From NCBI RefSeq assembly GCF_020166335.1, contig NZ_JAIUJR010000001.1, forward strand, positions 558,001 through 622,000: a stretch of DNA of 64,000 bases, written 5' to 3'. This DNA comes from Winogradskyella alexanderae (GTDB taxonomy: Bacteria; Bacteroidota; Bacteroidia; Flavobacteriales; Flavobacteriaceae). The notes beneath the pieces were generated by a model. The model saw nothing but the letters and a program-made list of their open reading frames with translations, had not been told where the DNA came from and did no database searches. The position numbers and the translations under genes were made by a program. Shown here piece after piece: positions 8,710-16,765 of the stretch (positions within the stretch are counted from its first letter, which is position 1; the number at the start of each line of letters is the position of its first letter).

Positions 8710-10134
8710 TTATTTATTATCTGAATCTGCTTCTATATCGTCTGCATCCAATTCTTTTTTGTCCTTTCCTTTTAAATACTCAGGTAAATCCATACCAGCC
8801 ATATTGAACATTTCTTGTAATGGAGGCACCGCTTTATACATGCCAGAGATAAAGTTTGAAGTAGAGGATTTCCCGTCTTTACCGTTGCCATTTTCCCATA
8901 CGGTAACCTTATCAATTTTTATGTTTTTAATAGCTTCTGCTTGGGTTTTAACTAATTCAGGTAACTTATCAGCAATTAACAAGAGCACAGCGTCTTTAGA
9001 ATTGTTTCCAGCAGCTTTTACTATTTCATCCAAACCAGCGGCCTGTTTAGTTAACACTTCATATAGTCCTTTTGCTTCTGCCTGTGCCTTGAATAATATT
9101 GCATCTGCCTCACCTTTTGCGCGTCTTCTAATACGCTCTGCTTCAGCTTCAGCATCAATCTCGACTTTCTTTTTATCAATTTCTGCAGGAACGATAACAT
9201 CTGCCATTTGAGATGAGCGCTCACGTTCTGCTCTTGCCGCTTCAGCTTGTTGTTCTGCCGCATAAGATTCTTCCAACGCTTTTGCAGATTGTACTTTTTC
9301 CGCAGCAATAGCCACACGCTCAGCCTCCGCTTCGCGTTGACGACGCAAAGAATTCGAATTTGCAACTGAGATTTTTGCCGCATTTTCACCTTCTACAGCT
9401 TGTGCATTAGCCGCAGCAACTTGTGTTCTCTCATCTTGTACGGCATTAGCTTCACCAATAGATCCATCTCTCGTTTTTTCAGCTACTGATTTACGTGCCG
9501 CATTAATAGCGTGGGCTGCAGCTTCTTTACCAAGTGCTTCAATATAACCTGACTCATCAACAATATCTGTAATATTTACGTTGATTAGTTTTAATCCTAC
9601 TTTCTTTAATTCAGTCTCAACACTCTGAGATATGTTAGTTAAGAATTTATCACGGTCGTTGTTAATCTCTTCAATATCCATTGAAGCTACAACTAAACGT
9701 AATTGACCAAAAATGATTTCTTTTGCCAATTCTTGTATATCTGGTAATCCCAATCCTAATAAACGTTCTGCCGCATTTTGCATTACACCAGGTTCAGTAG
9801 AAACACCGATGGTAAAACGCGATGGCACATTAACTCTAATGTTTTGTTTAGAAAGTGCATTTACTAAATTAACCTCAATAGAAATAGGTGTTAAATCTAA
9901 GAATTCATAGTCTTGAATTACCGGTATAATAAATGCAGCACCACCATGAATACATTTGGCCGATTGGCCACCACCTACCTTACCATACACTACGAGGATT
10001 CTGTCTGATGGACAACGTTTGTAGCGTTTTATTAAAATTATTAAAGTAAGTACAATAAAAAGAGCAACAAATATGAAAAGCATAGGGCCGCCAAAACCCT
10101 CCATATTCATGCTGTCTTGAAATAATAAGTTCAT
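8710..10134 (-). CDS. Flotillin-like SPFH-domain membrane protein
   Basis: A 474-residue flotillin homologue that organises membrane microdomains in bacteria. It has one N-terminal membrane segment (about residues 16-35), then the SPFH domain (ILVVYGKVGGGQ through VNITDIVDESGYIEALG). A long Ala/Glu-rich coiled coil follows (about residues 205-375, with many EAEAER-type repeats), and then a C-terminal region rich in Gly, Asn and charged residues. This matches the FloT/YuaG and YqiK type rather than stomatin, which lacks the long coiled coil. It is the second gene of an operon, 31 bases after an NfeD-like gene, its usual partner. Confidence 0.9.
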   Translation of the reverse strand: MNLLFQDSMNMEGFGGPMLFIFVALFIVLTLIILIKRYKRCPSDRILVVYGKVGGGQSAKCIHGGAAFIIPVIQDYEFLDLTPISIEVNLVNALSKQNIRVNVPSRFTIGVSTEPGVMQNAAERLLGLGLPDIQELAKEIIFGQLRLVVASMDIEEINNDRDKFLTNISQSVETELKKVGLKLINVNITDIVDESGYIEALGKEAAAHAINAARKSVAEKTRDGSIGEANAVQDERTQVAAANAQAVEGENAAKISVANSNSLRRQREAEAERVAIAAEKVQSAKALEESYAAEQQAEAARAERERSSQMADVIVPAEIDKKKVEIDAEAEAERIRRRAKGEADAILFKAQAEAKGLYEVLTKQAAGLDEIVKAAGNNSKDAVLLLIADKLPELVKTQAEAIKNIKIDKVTVWENGNGKDGKSSTSNFISGMYKAVPPLQEMFNMAGMDLPEYLKGKDKKELDADDIEADSDNK

Positions 10135-10165
10135 AGAAAAAAGTGTTATTTTAGATTAATAAATA

Positions 10166-10810
10166 TTATTCGTTACTGATTAAATGCTTACCGCCAGCAT
10201 CTAATTCTTTGTTTTTTGTTTTTATTGGTTCAATTGGTTTTCTTGTCTGGTCAACAATTAAAATACCATTAGATGTAACGTCCACAACTTTGATAATAGT
10301 ACCTGATTTTAATTCGGTCAAAGAATCTGTTAAAGCATCTAATTCACGGATACTACCTTGAACCTTAACGCTCACTTTTCCCATTTTAGAGCGATCTGCA
10401 CCAATGGTTAAATATACCTCTCCTACAGCATCGATTGCATTTTTGTATTTCAAAGTACCGCTATCAGATAATTTACTGATAAAGTAAAAAAGTGAAGCCA
10501 TAATTAACATCATTAGTAGACCACTAACAACGGAAATTGTTATAGTAATTGGTTTTGAAAGACCAGCGTCCATACAAGCAATACCACTCCAGCCAAAAAT
10601 GGTGAAAAAGGCCACAAGATTCTTAAAGCTTATAAACTGAAAACCAGCACCAACATCACCATCAAAATCTGCATCGAAATCGCCAACATCATCAGCATCT
10701 CCTCCCGTAAATGCCATAATCATAACAACAATGAAAACCAGTGAACCAATAATGGCAACTGCCCAATAAATTTGTGCTAAGAATTCTAAGTTTGAAAACC
10801 ATTCTGTCAT
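10166..10810 (-). CDS. NfeD/YuaF-like membrane protein, partner of flotillin
   Basis: A 214-residue membrane protein. Membrane helices are visible around residues 14-34, 62-82 and 88-112, followed by a cytosolic beta-rich OB-fold-like domain (IDAVGEVYLTIGADRSKMGKVSVKVQG through VDVTSNGILIVDQ). This is the layout of NfeD1b/YuaF proteins, which are encoded beside flotillins and act with them. Between helices one and two lies a very acidic loop (residues 38-52) containing D46-x-D48-x-D50-G51, like the start of an EF-hand calcium loop. It precedes the flotillin gene by 31 bases in the same operon. Confidence 0.82.
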   Translation of the reverse strand: MTEWFSNLEFLAQIYWAVAIIGSLVFIVVMIMAFTGGDADDVGDFDADFDGDVGAGFQFISFKNLVAFFTIFGWSGIACMDAGLSKPITITISVVSGLLMMLIMASLFYFISKLSDSGTLKYKNAIDAVGEVYLTIGADRSKMGKVSVKVQGSIRELDALTDSLTELKSGTIIKVVDVTSNGILIVDQTRKPIEPIKTKNKELDAGGKHLISNE

Positions 10811-11104
10811 ACGTCTGTGGATTTTTATTGCTTAATAAATATACGACCATTAGTGATTTTATTCACATTAATTTGAAAGTATATTAGTCACATTATTACC
10901 ACCGGAATGACTAAGAAAGTTCAATGGTTTAAAACCTTGTCGAATAGGGAACTATTCAACTATGGAATATTACTTGTCTTATGATGGTTAAAAAGCGAAG
11001 TCGTATAAACTTTAACCCAATAAGCATGGGTAATGACTAACTCTCAATTAATAAGTAGTAAATAATAGAATTTTGTTACAATATCTCACAGAAAAGGATA
11101 CTTT
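10811..11104. other. Intergenic region without recognised gene
   Basis: About 294 bases lie between the start of the NfeD-like gene and the end of the second TonB-dependent receptor gene. It is AT-rich and should hold the operon promoter, but I see no convincing TTG/TAnnTTTG pair. A 25-codon frame from the ATG at 10907 (LSNRELFNYGILLVL at its end) is too short to support; it might be a remnant. Confidence 0.4.
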
Positions 11105-12931
11105 TTAATCAAAACTATATCTAAAACCAAAAAGTACATTACTTGGTGGCATGGGCACAAATCCTGTTTCAATATATTCTGCGTTAAATATGTTGCTTGC
11201 AGTTATGGTAAGCTCCATTTTCTTTAAGCGCATTACTAAAGAGGCATCCCAAACATTATAAGTTTGCCCAGTGGTTCTTTCGGCATATTTGTAGACAATA
11301 TTCTGACGCACATTTTTAAACAATTGCGCATTAAATCGTGTGATATATTGATGCTTTAATGTATTTAGTGAGTAACGTGAAAGTTCTGGATTTTGTTCTA
11401 AAATATCATCATCTAGATAACTATAGCCAATGCCTAAAGTTTGATTAAAACCTTTAAGCTTAAAATTATAAGAAGCATCAAATTCAAGACCTTTGGTATT
11501 TACTTCTCTAATATTTGTAGCAGTAAAAATACCTTCTGTTGTGTTTGGTCTAATGTAATCTATGAGATTGTCAGCATCTCTATTAAAAACTGCGATAGAA
11601 GCAGAAATATTTTTAGAGAAGTATTTAACTCCCAACTCTTGTGCAAAGGCTTCTTCGGGTTCTAAATCAGGATTTCCGGCAGTTGCTGGATCACTATAGA
11701 ACAAGTCGGTGTAGGTTGGTATTCTGTAGGTGTAACCAACATTACCATATAATCTAAAATCATCTGAAATAGAGTAGCCTATATCAATACCAGGAAATGC
11801 ATTAAAATCAAAATCCGAGAAATAGGTCATTGCAACACCAGGCGTAATATCTAATTTGTTATCGGCAAGATTAAATTTATGTTCTAGGAAAGCTGTTGCC
11901 ATAAATCTGTTTCTGTTACCTAGATTGTTGCTTCGTAAATAAATCTTAGAAAGATCAATACCAAAACCTGTTACACCGTATTTTGAATTATATGAGGCGT
12001 TTGCTTCTACACCAATTTTATCTGAAATATGAAAGTTTCTAAAAAATTCGGGTTCAAAGCGTCTTAATAAAAAGACGTCTTGATTACGTCTCCAATAAAT
12101 TCTAGGCCTAACTTTAAAGTTTTCGTTTTTAAATGTAGTTGTAAATGCTATAAGACTATTCTGCGTTTCCTCATATTCATTAAAAGTCGGATTGGTAGTA
12201 TAAAAATTTTGAGCACCAAACTTACGCTCCATGAATGTCGCAATCATGGTAATAGGTTGTTTACCTTCATTAAAAGTACTTTTAATAAAATAATTAGCAT
12301 TGTCGTAATCAGAATTCGTTCTATAGCCTGCCGAGGTTACCCTACCAACATGTACGATATGTGACGAATTGTCTTGATCTAAACCTGCAGTTACATTGCC
12401 ATTTAATTGACCAAAACTTCCTGTCTCAACATTTGTAGATAAGGTATTATTTAGTTTCTTTTTTGTCACAATATTTATTGCACCTGTAAATGCATTTTGA
12501 CCGAATATTCGAGCTGCAGGGCCTTTAACAATTTCAATACGTTCAATAACTTCTATGGGTAAGGCTGCATTCATGGTATGATGACCAGTTTGTGCATCGT
12601 CCATTTTTATACCGTCAATTAACAGAAGTGTTTGATCAAAACCGCCACCTCTTATAAATAGATCGGCTTGACTACCACCAGTTCCACGGCGTCTTATATC
12701 TACGCCAGCAACTTGTTGCAATAAATCTGCAACATTAACTGCAGCACTATTTTTTATATCTGTTGCTGTAATGATATTTACTGTTCTAGAGTTTTCTCTA
12801 AATGGTATGTCTATACGGGTTGAGGTTAAAGTAATAGAATCTAAATCTTGTTGTGGTATTGATTGTGCTCCAATACTGGTAAGTACCGATAGCAAAAGTA
12901 CCATCAGAGATAGGGTTTTATCAACGGTCAT
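11105..12931 (-). CDS. TonB-dependent outer-membrane receptor, BtuB/vitamin-receptor-like size
   Basis: A 608-residue TonB-dependent transporter of the outer membrane. It has a signal peptide (about residues 1-22) and, unlike the other two receptors here, no carboxypeptidase-like N-terminal extension. A TonB-box-like stretch (DSITLTSTRIDIPFRENSR) leads into the plug domain with VDIRRRGTGGSQADLFIRGG and IVKGPAARIFGQNAF. The barrel has a TYRIPTYTDLFYSDP motif followed by NPDLEPEEA, and ends in FGFRYSFD. The compact size resembles BtuB-type receptors for cobalamin, but I see no cobalamin riboswitch upstream, so the substrate is open. It lies 33 bases after a DUF2007 gene in an apparent operon. 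Confidence 0.85.
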   Translation of the reverse strand: MTVDKTLSLMVLLLSVLTSIGAQSIPQQDLDSITLTSTRIDIPFRENSRTVNIITATDIKNSAAVNVADLLQQVAGVDIRRRGTGGSQADLFIRGGGFDQTLLLIDGIKMDDAQTGHHTMNAALPIEVIERIEIVKGPAARIFGQNAFTGAINIVTKKKLNNTLSTNVETGSFGQLNGNVTAGLDQDNSSHIVHVGRVTSAGYRTNSDYDNANYFIKSTFNEGKQPITMIATFMERKFGAQNFYTTNPTFNEYEETQNSLIAFTTTFKNENFKVRPRIYWRRNQDVFLLRRFEPEFFRNFHISDKIGVEANASYNSKYGVTGFGIDLSKIYLRSNNLGNRNRFMATAFLEHKFNLADNKLDITPGVAMTYFSDFDFNAFPGIDIGYSISDDFRLYGNVGYTYRIPTYTDLFYSDPATAGNPDLEPEEAFAQELGVKYFSKNISASIAVFNRDADNLIDYIRPNTTEGIFTATNIREVNTKGLEFDASYNFKLKGFNQTLGIGYSYLDDDILEQNPELSRYSLNTLKHQYITRFNAQLFKNVRQNIVYKYAERTTGQTYNVWDASLVMRLKKMELTITASNIFNAEYIETGFVPMPPSNVLFGFRYSFD

Positions 12932-12964
12932 TTTATTAGTTAGTTTGTTGCCGCTAAGTTAGAA

Positions 12965-13378
12965 TTATTTTATCGTAAAACTAGTCTTACAGTCTTCACA
13001 TCGGTACTTGTATCTGGCGGTAAATGGTAATGTTCCTGTGACAAAACCAATTAAGAACGAAAAGAAGGATTTAAAATCTGAAATCGTTGAATATAGACTT
13101 ACATGTTTGTTATTACAATTTGGGCAGGATACAAGACTGCCCTCGTTATCAATAGTATAGTTTGTAATTGAGTTTAAGATGTCTTTTGCCTTGTTTTTAT
13201 CTCTAGCTAAAACCTTAAGCTTCACACCTCCAATGGCATTGCTAACTAATGGATCTGTATCAATGGTAATGTTGTCTCTAAGAAAGACCGGAATGCCTTC
13301 AGCTTCCAAACGGCCTTTTATGATCTGGGCTTCACTTGAGTAAGTGTATCGTGCAACGGTAACAAAAGTGTCTTGCAT
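12965..13378 (-). CDS. DUF2007 domain protein with C-terminal zinc ribbon
   Basis: A 137-residue cytosolic protein. Residues 1-70 fit DUF2007, a small ferredoxin-like signal-transducing-type fold (VARYTYSSEAQIIKGRLEAEGIPVFL, then GGVKLKVLARDKNKAKDIL). The C-terminus holds two CxxC knuckles, C85/C88 (CPNC) and C127/C130 (CEDC), separated by a hydrophobic stretch around residues 103-120. These predict a zinc ribbon with an inserted membrane-like segment. The function is unknown. A TAACTTTA element ends 4 bases before the ATG on the minus strand, suggesting a nearly leaderless message that continues into the receptor gene. Confidence 0.8.
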   Translation of the reverse strand: MQDTFVTVARYTYSSEAQIIKGRLEAEGIPVFLRDNITIDTDPLVSNAIGGVKLKVLARDKNKAKDILNSITNYTIDNEGSLVSCPNCNNKHVSLYSTISDFKSFFSFLIGFVTGTLPFTARYKYRCEDCKTSFTIK

Positions 13379-13425
13379 AGCATAAAGTTAATATTTTTTG
13401 AATAGTACAATTTCAATAAATATTA

Positions 13426-13463
13426 TTGTTTTTCAATAATTTTTATATATTTGTTATCGATAA
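13426..13463 (+). promoter_or_regulatory. Promoter with overlapping operator-like palindrome for the DUF2975-HTH operon
   Basis: TTG at 13426-13428 is followed after 17 bases by TATATTTG (13446-13453), a full match to the Bacteroidota consensus TTG-N17-23-TAnnTTTG. Directly after the -7 box lies the perfect palindrome TTATCGATAA (13454-13463), part of a longer imperfect dyad (TTGTTATC..GATAAACAA). This is where a repressor would cover the transcription start. The HTH protein encoded at the end of the operon is a natural candidate to bind it. Confidence 0.65.
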
Positions 13464-13478
13464 ACAATAAATTTTGTT

Positions 13479-13988
13479 ATGAGGAAATTGATTATTCTAA
13501 AAAGTTTGGTTGATTTTATTTGGATAGTGACCTGTATTCCAATGATTGGACTACTAGTTTTCTTTATAGTGTTTATGTTTATTGATCCGGAATCATTGCA
13601 TCTTGTTTTTGATATGGATGAAGACTTTCTAAAGTCATCAAAAATTATGACACAGATTTTCGGACTTCTATTTGTGCTTCTATTTTTAATTGGCATTTAT
13701 TGTATTTATCTCTTCAGAAAAACACTGCGCTATTTTCAAAAGGTTAAACCTTTTCACGATGAGGTGATTTTGAATTTTCATAAAATCGGTTATTTGCTGT
13801 CTGCGATTGGTTTGGTTGGTGCGATATTGATATTTGTTGCAAGATTAATCTTGAAAAACGAGTTTAAAATTAACCTTGGTCTTAGCCCATATATTTTACT
13901 GATTTGCCTTGGTCTGTTTTTTATGGTCTTAAGTGAAGTATTTAAAGTAGCAAAGCATGCAAAAGAAGAAAACGATTTAACTGTTTAA
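13479..13988 (+). CDS. DUF2975 membrane protein
   Basis: A 169-residue inner-membrane protein with four predicted helices (about residues 10-32, 58-78, 100-122 and 132-155). It ends in the family signature VFKVAKHAKEENDLTV, typical of DUF2975 proteins such as YoaS of Bacillus subtilis. It is the first gene of a three-gene operon with 2-base gaps: DUF2975, a second DUF2975-like gene and a small HTH regulator. Pairing of DUF2975 with a YozG-like regulator is known from Firmicutes and Bacteroidota; the physiological role is not established. Confidence 0.85.
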   Translation: MRKLIILKSLVDFIWIVTCIPMIGLLVFFIVFMFIDPESLHLVFDMDEDFLKSSKIMTQIFGLLFVLLFLIGIYCIYLFRKTLRYFQKVKPFHDEVILNFHKIGYLLSAIGLVGAILIFVARLILKNEFKINLGLSPYILLICLGLFFMVLSEVFKVAKHAKEENDLTV

Positions 13989-13990
13989 TT

Positions 13991-14578
13991 ATGACGAAGA
14001 ACACACTGCTTAATATTGCAATTTTGATCTCTAGATTTTTAAAGGCTTCAATTATTATTGCAACGCTCGTTTTTACAACCTTATTTGTATATGTTCAGTT
14101 TGACAAAGAAACCTTTGCGGATAAAGAGATTATTTTAAGCGCTGATCCTAGTATTATGCGCGTTTCATATATAGAATCAACTGTTTGGAAAGAGGATACA
14201 AAGGATACTGATTATGATATGAAACCATATACTCTTGGTAAACTAAAAACTATATCTCTGTATCTAAATTATTTTAAGTTACTCATAATTGCTGTTTTGT
14301 TGTTTTTTATTTTAAGATCTTTTCAAACTATTATGCTATCTGTAAAAACTTTAAAAACCTTTAGTACAAAAAACACTAAACGATTCAGGCAAATTGCTTT
14401 CTCAATAGTTCTTATTACCATTTTTACAAGTTATAATGTATTACGCTTTGACAACGGTGAACAAAAGCTTACACATATATCCTTGACGCCTGTGATTTAC
14501 ATTATTTTGGCATTTATTATGGCAGAGATTTTTAAAGAAGGCGAGATTTTAAGAGAAGAAAACGATTTAACCATATAG
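13991..14578 (+). CDS. DUF2975-like membrane protein (second copy)
   Basis: A 195-residue membrane protein with four likely helices (about residues 13-38, 88-108, 128-148 and 163-182). A longer, charged extracytoplasmic segment lies between helices one and two (residues 38-75). It ends in EIFKEGEILREENDLTI, the same kind of C-terminal signature as the preceding gene, so the pair probably arose by duplication and diverged strongly. It starts 2 bases after its neighbour's stop, which implies translational coupling. A heteromeric membrane complex of the two proteins is inference. Confidence 0.78.
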   Translation: MTKNTLLNIAILISRFLKASIIIATLVFTTLFVYVQFDKETFADKEIILSADPSIMRVSYIESTVWKEDTKDTDYDMKPYTLGKLKTISLYLNYFKLLIIAVLLFFILRSFQTIMLSVKTLKTFSTKNTKRFRQIAFSIVLITIFTSYNVLRFDNGEQKLTHISLTPVIYIILAFIMAEIFKEGEILREENDLTI

Positions 14579-14580
14579 TC

Positions 14581-14787
14581 ATGCCAATTATTATAAACTT
14601 AGATAAGGTTTTAGCTGAGCGTGGCATGAAGAGTTATGAATTGGCTGAAATTGTTGGGATTACCACAGCTAATTTATCTATTCTAAAAACCGGAAAAGCT
14701 AAGGCGATTCGATTTTCTACACTCGAGGCTATTTGTAAGGCTTTAGATTGTCAGCCTAGTGATATTTTAGAGTATGTTGAGTATTAG
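14581..14787 (+). CDS. Small Cro/C1-type HTH regulator, YozG-like
   Basis: A 68-residue DNA-binding protein consisting of one Cro/C1 helix-turn-helix domain. The recognition region is MKSYELAEIVGITTANLSIL, followed by KTGKAKAIRFSTLEAICKAL and the ending CQPSDILEYVEY, which is the YozG-like pattern. It begins 2 bases after the second DUF2975 gene. It is probably an autoregulator of the operon, acting at the palindrome just past the -7 box at 13446-13453. No toxin-like gene is present, so this is not an obvious toxin-antitoxin pair. Confidence 0.88.
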   Translation: MPIIINLDKVLAERGMKSYELAEIVGITTANLSILKTGKAKAIRFSTLEAICKALDCQPSDILEYVEY

Positions 14788-14790
14788 TAT

Positions 14791-15522
14791 TTAAAACAAC
14801 GTGTCCTTTTGAACGGGTTCAATGATATAGGGTTGGTTGGTATCAATGTTGCGCTTATATAAATCACTGCTTACAGCATGTGCAGAAAATGGTTTCGTGG
14901 TCATACCAATTGCCATGAGCTCATTGACTTCTGGGATGCTTAAACCACGGTCTAACCAATCTTCAAAATAATGAGGGTCTAAAACCAGTGGCATGCGTTT
15001 ACCTTTATTATGTACTTCCATAAAAAAGTCATCAGCATCAGTAGTGAGTATGGTTGCGCTTAATGTTTGCTCATCAATGTTGTTATAAAGTCCGGCAAAT
15101 AAAAACACATCGCCTTCAGGATTCTCGTTGGAAGGCTGATAACAGAAATAGGGTATCGCTTTTCCATTTTCATGATGTGGTTCGTAAAAACCATCAGCTA
15201 AAATGAGGCAACGTTTATCTTCGGCACTGTTTCTGAAGGATGCCTTATTAAAAATACTTTCTGAGCGTGCATTTAAGGTATTACTCTTTTTTCGGAATGC
15301 TTCGGGATCATGAAGCGCCCAATCTGGTATTATTCCCCAACTTGCATCATATATGGTATCGGGTTCATCCATTTTTATGATTTGAAGATTTCCATGTGTA
15401 AATCCGTTAAGATGGTAATACGGTTTATAGGTAGAGCTTGCATCAAATTTAACTGCAATTTGATTGCGCAACTCCTTTTCAATCTTTTCCCGTTCTTTTC
15501 GTAATGCTGTTGAGTAACACAT
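14791..15522 (-). CDS. SRAP domain protein (YedK/HMCES family), abasic-site sensor
   Basis: SRAP proteins form a covalent DNA-protein link with abasic sites in single-stranded DNA through the N-terminal cysteine. Here Cys2 follows the start (MCYSTAL). The other conserved residues are visible: Asn84 in NTLNARSES, Glu114 in DGFYEP and His170 in MEVHNKGKRMPLVL. The length (243 residues) is slightly above that of E. coli YedK. It lies 25 bases after dinB, as last gene of the dnaE-dinB-SRAP operon, which fits the known association of SRAP genes with SOS functions. Confidence 0.92.
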   Translation of the reverse strand: MCYSTALRKEREKIEKELRNQIAVKFDASSTYKPYYHLNGFTHGNLQIIKMDEPDTIYDASWGIIPDWALHDPEAFRKKSNTLNARSESIFNKASFRNSAEDKRCLILADGFYEPHHENGKAIPYFCYQPSNENPEGDVFLFAGLYNNIDEQTLSATILTTDADDFFMEVHNKGKRMPLVLDPHYFEDWLDRGLSIPEVNELMAIGMTTKPFSAHAVSSDLYKRNIDTNQPYIIEPVQKDTLF

Positions 15523-15547
15523 GATTCTAAGATAGTGATTTTCCTAA

Positions 15548-16765
15548 TTATTGATGTCTATTGGCCAAAAGAGGTGGTGGTTCGCCCGTAAAAGGATTCC
15601 AACGGCTAATGGTTTTAGCTTCCATACCTGCTGCAGACATTATGGCTCTATCGCCATAACGTTCGCGCATTTTGTCCATGGCTTTGCTGAGGTTAAGCTG
15701 TATCTCGTTGTCTTCAAACAAGTTGATTTGATGACCACCTTCTACCAAATGACTAAACTTTACACCAATAAGCCGTACTAATAGTCTTCTATTGTAGAGT
15801 TTATTAAACAGGTCAAGTACAACAGGAATAATATTGTGGTCCATAGCACTATAAGGAATACGTTTTTGCTGGGTATAAGTTTGAAAATCGGAATACCGAA
15901 TCTTAAACGTTACACAAGCAGTTAGCTTATTGCCACGTCTTAGTTGATAGGCTAAATTTTCTGCCATAGCAATAACCAAACCCTTTAGCTTGTGAACATT
16001 GGTGGTGTCTTGCCCAAAAGTACGCTCGGTAGAAATGGATTTACGTTCGTGGTATTGTATCACAGGACTATTGTCTATACCATTGGCCTTTTTCCAAATA
16101 GAGAGTCCATTTTTGCCTAGTACCTTATGCATGAGTTCCATAGGCATATCTTGGACAGTTTTAATACGTTTTACACCCAAATCGCAAAGTGCTTTGTAAG
16201 TAACATTACCAACCATAGGAATTTTTTTTACGGATAGTGGTGCCAAGAAGGGTTTTTCGGTACCTGTGGGAATTCTTATTTCGTTGTTAGGCTTTGCTTC
16301 ACCTGTGGCAATTTTTGAAACGGTTTTGTTAAGGGATAGTCCAAAAGAAATAGGCAGTCCTGTTTCTTTAATGATACGTTGGCGCAATTCTGAAGCTAAT
16401 TTATGGCAACCAAAAAACTTATCCATTCCGGTAAGGTCTATATAAAACTCATCCACAGATGTTTTTTCGTAAAGTGGTACGCTTTCTTTTATAACATCAG
16501 TCACATTTTGTGAAAACTTGGTGTAAACACCAGAATTACCCCTAAGTATAATGGCCTCTGGGCACAGTTGTTTTGCCATACGCATTGGCATAGCAGAATG
16601 CACACCAAATTTACGCGCTTCGTAACTACAAGATGCTACAACACCTCTGTCGCTGGTACCTCCAATCAGTACAGGTTTACCGTTAAGCCGACTGTCTAAT
16701 AAACGTTCGCAAGACACAAAAAAGGTGTCTAAATCCATATGTACTATAGATCTATTTGTGTTCAT
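15548..16765 (-). CDS. dinB: Y-family DNA polymerase IV (DinB)
   Basis: A 405-residue translesion polymerase. The palm carries the metal ligands D11 (IVHMDLDTFF) and D105/E106 (SVDEFYID), with SYEARKFGVHSAMP between them. A helix-hairpin-helix region, VKKIPMVGNVTYKALCDLGV, and a little-finger domain follow. Near the C-terminus QINLFED is a good match to the QxxLF beta-clamp-binding motif. The frame runs up to 16846, but the ATG at 16765 gives the family N-terminus. It overlaps the end of dnaE by 14 bases, so the two are translationally coupled in a mutagenesis operon. Confidence 0.93.
   Translation of the reverse strand: MNTNRSIVHMDLDTFFVSCERLLDSRLNGKPVLIGGTSDRGVVASCSYEARKFGVHSAMPMRMAKQLCPEAIILRGNSGVYTKFSQNVTDVIKESVPLYEKTSVDEFYIDLTGMDKFFGCHKLASELRQRIIKETGLPISFGLSLNKTVSKIATGEAKPNNEIRIPTGTEKPFLAPLSVKKIPMVGNVTYKALCDLGVKRIKTVQDMPMELMHKVLGKNGLSIWKKANGIDNSPVIQYHERKSISTERTFGQDTTNVHKLKGLVIAMAENLAYQLRRGNKLTACVTFKIRYSDFQTYTQQKRIPYSAMDHNIIPVVLDLFNKLYNRRLLVRLIGVKFSHLVEGGHQINLFEDNEIQLNLSKAMDKMRERYGDRAIMSAAGMEAKTISRWNPFTGEPPPLLANRHQ

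Noticed and set aside
8690-9211. 173-codon open frame antisense to the flotillin gene
   Set aside because: Ser/Ala-rich translation arises from the antisense of the Ala/Glu-rich coiled coil; it also begins within the terminator region.
10907-10984. Short open frame resembling the start of a regulator
   Set aside because: Only 25 codons before a stop; no continuing frame or conserved partner segment can be shown.
11105-12931. Assignment of the second receptor as a vitamin B12 receptor (BtuB)
   Set aside because: Size fits, but there is no cobalamin riboswitch or cobalamin gene nearby; kept as substrate unknown.
13479-14787. Toxin-antitoxin module in the HTH operon
   Set aside because: The partners are multi-pass membrane proteins of a known non-toxin family and no toxin-like fold is seen.
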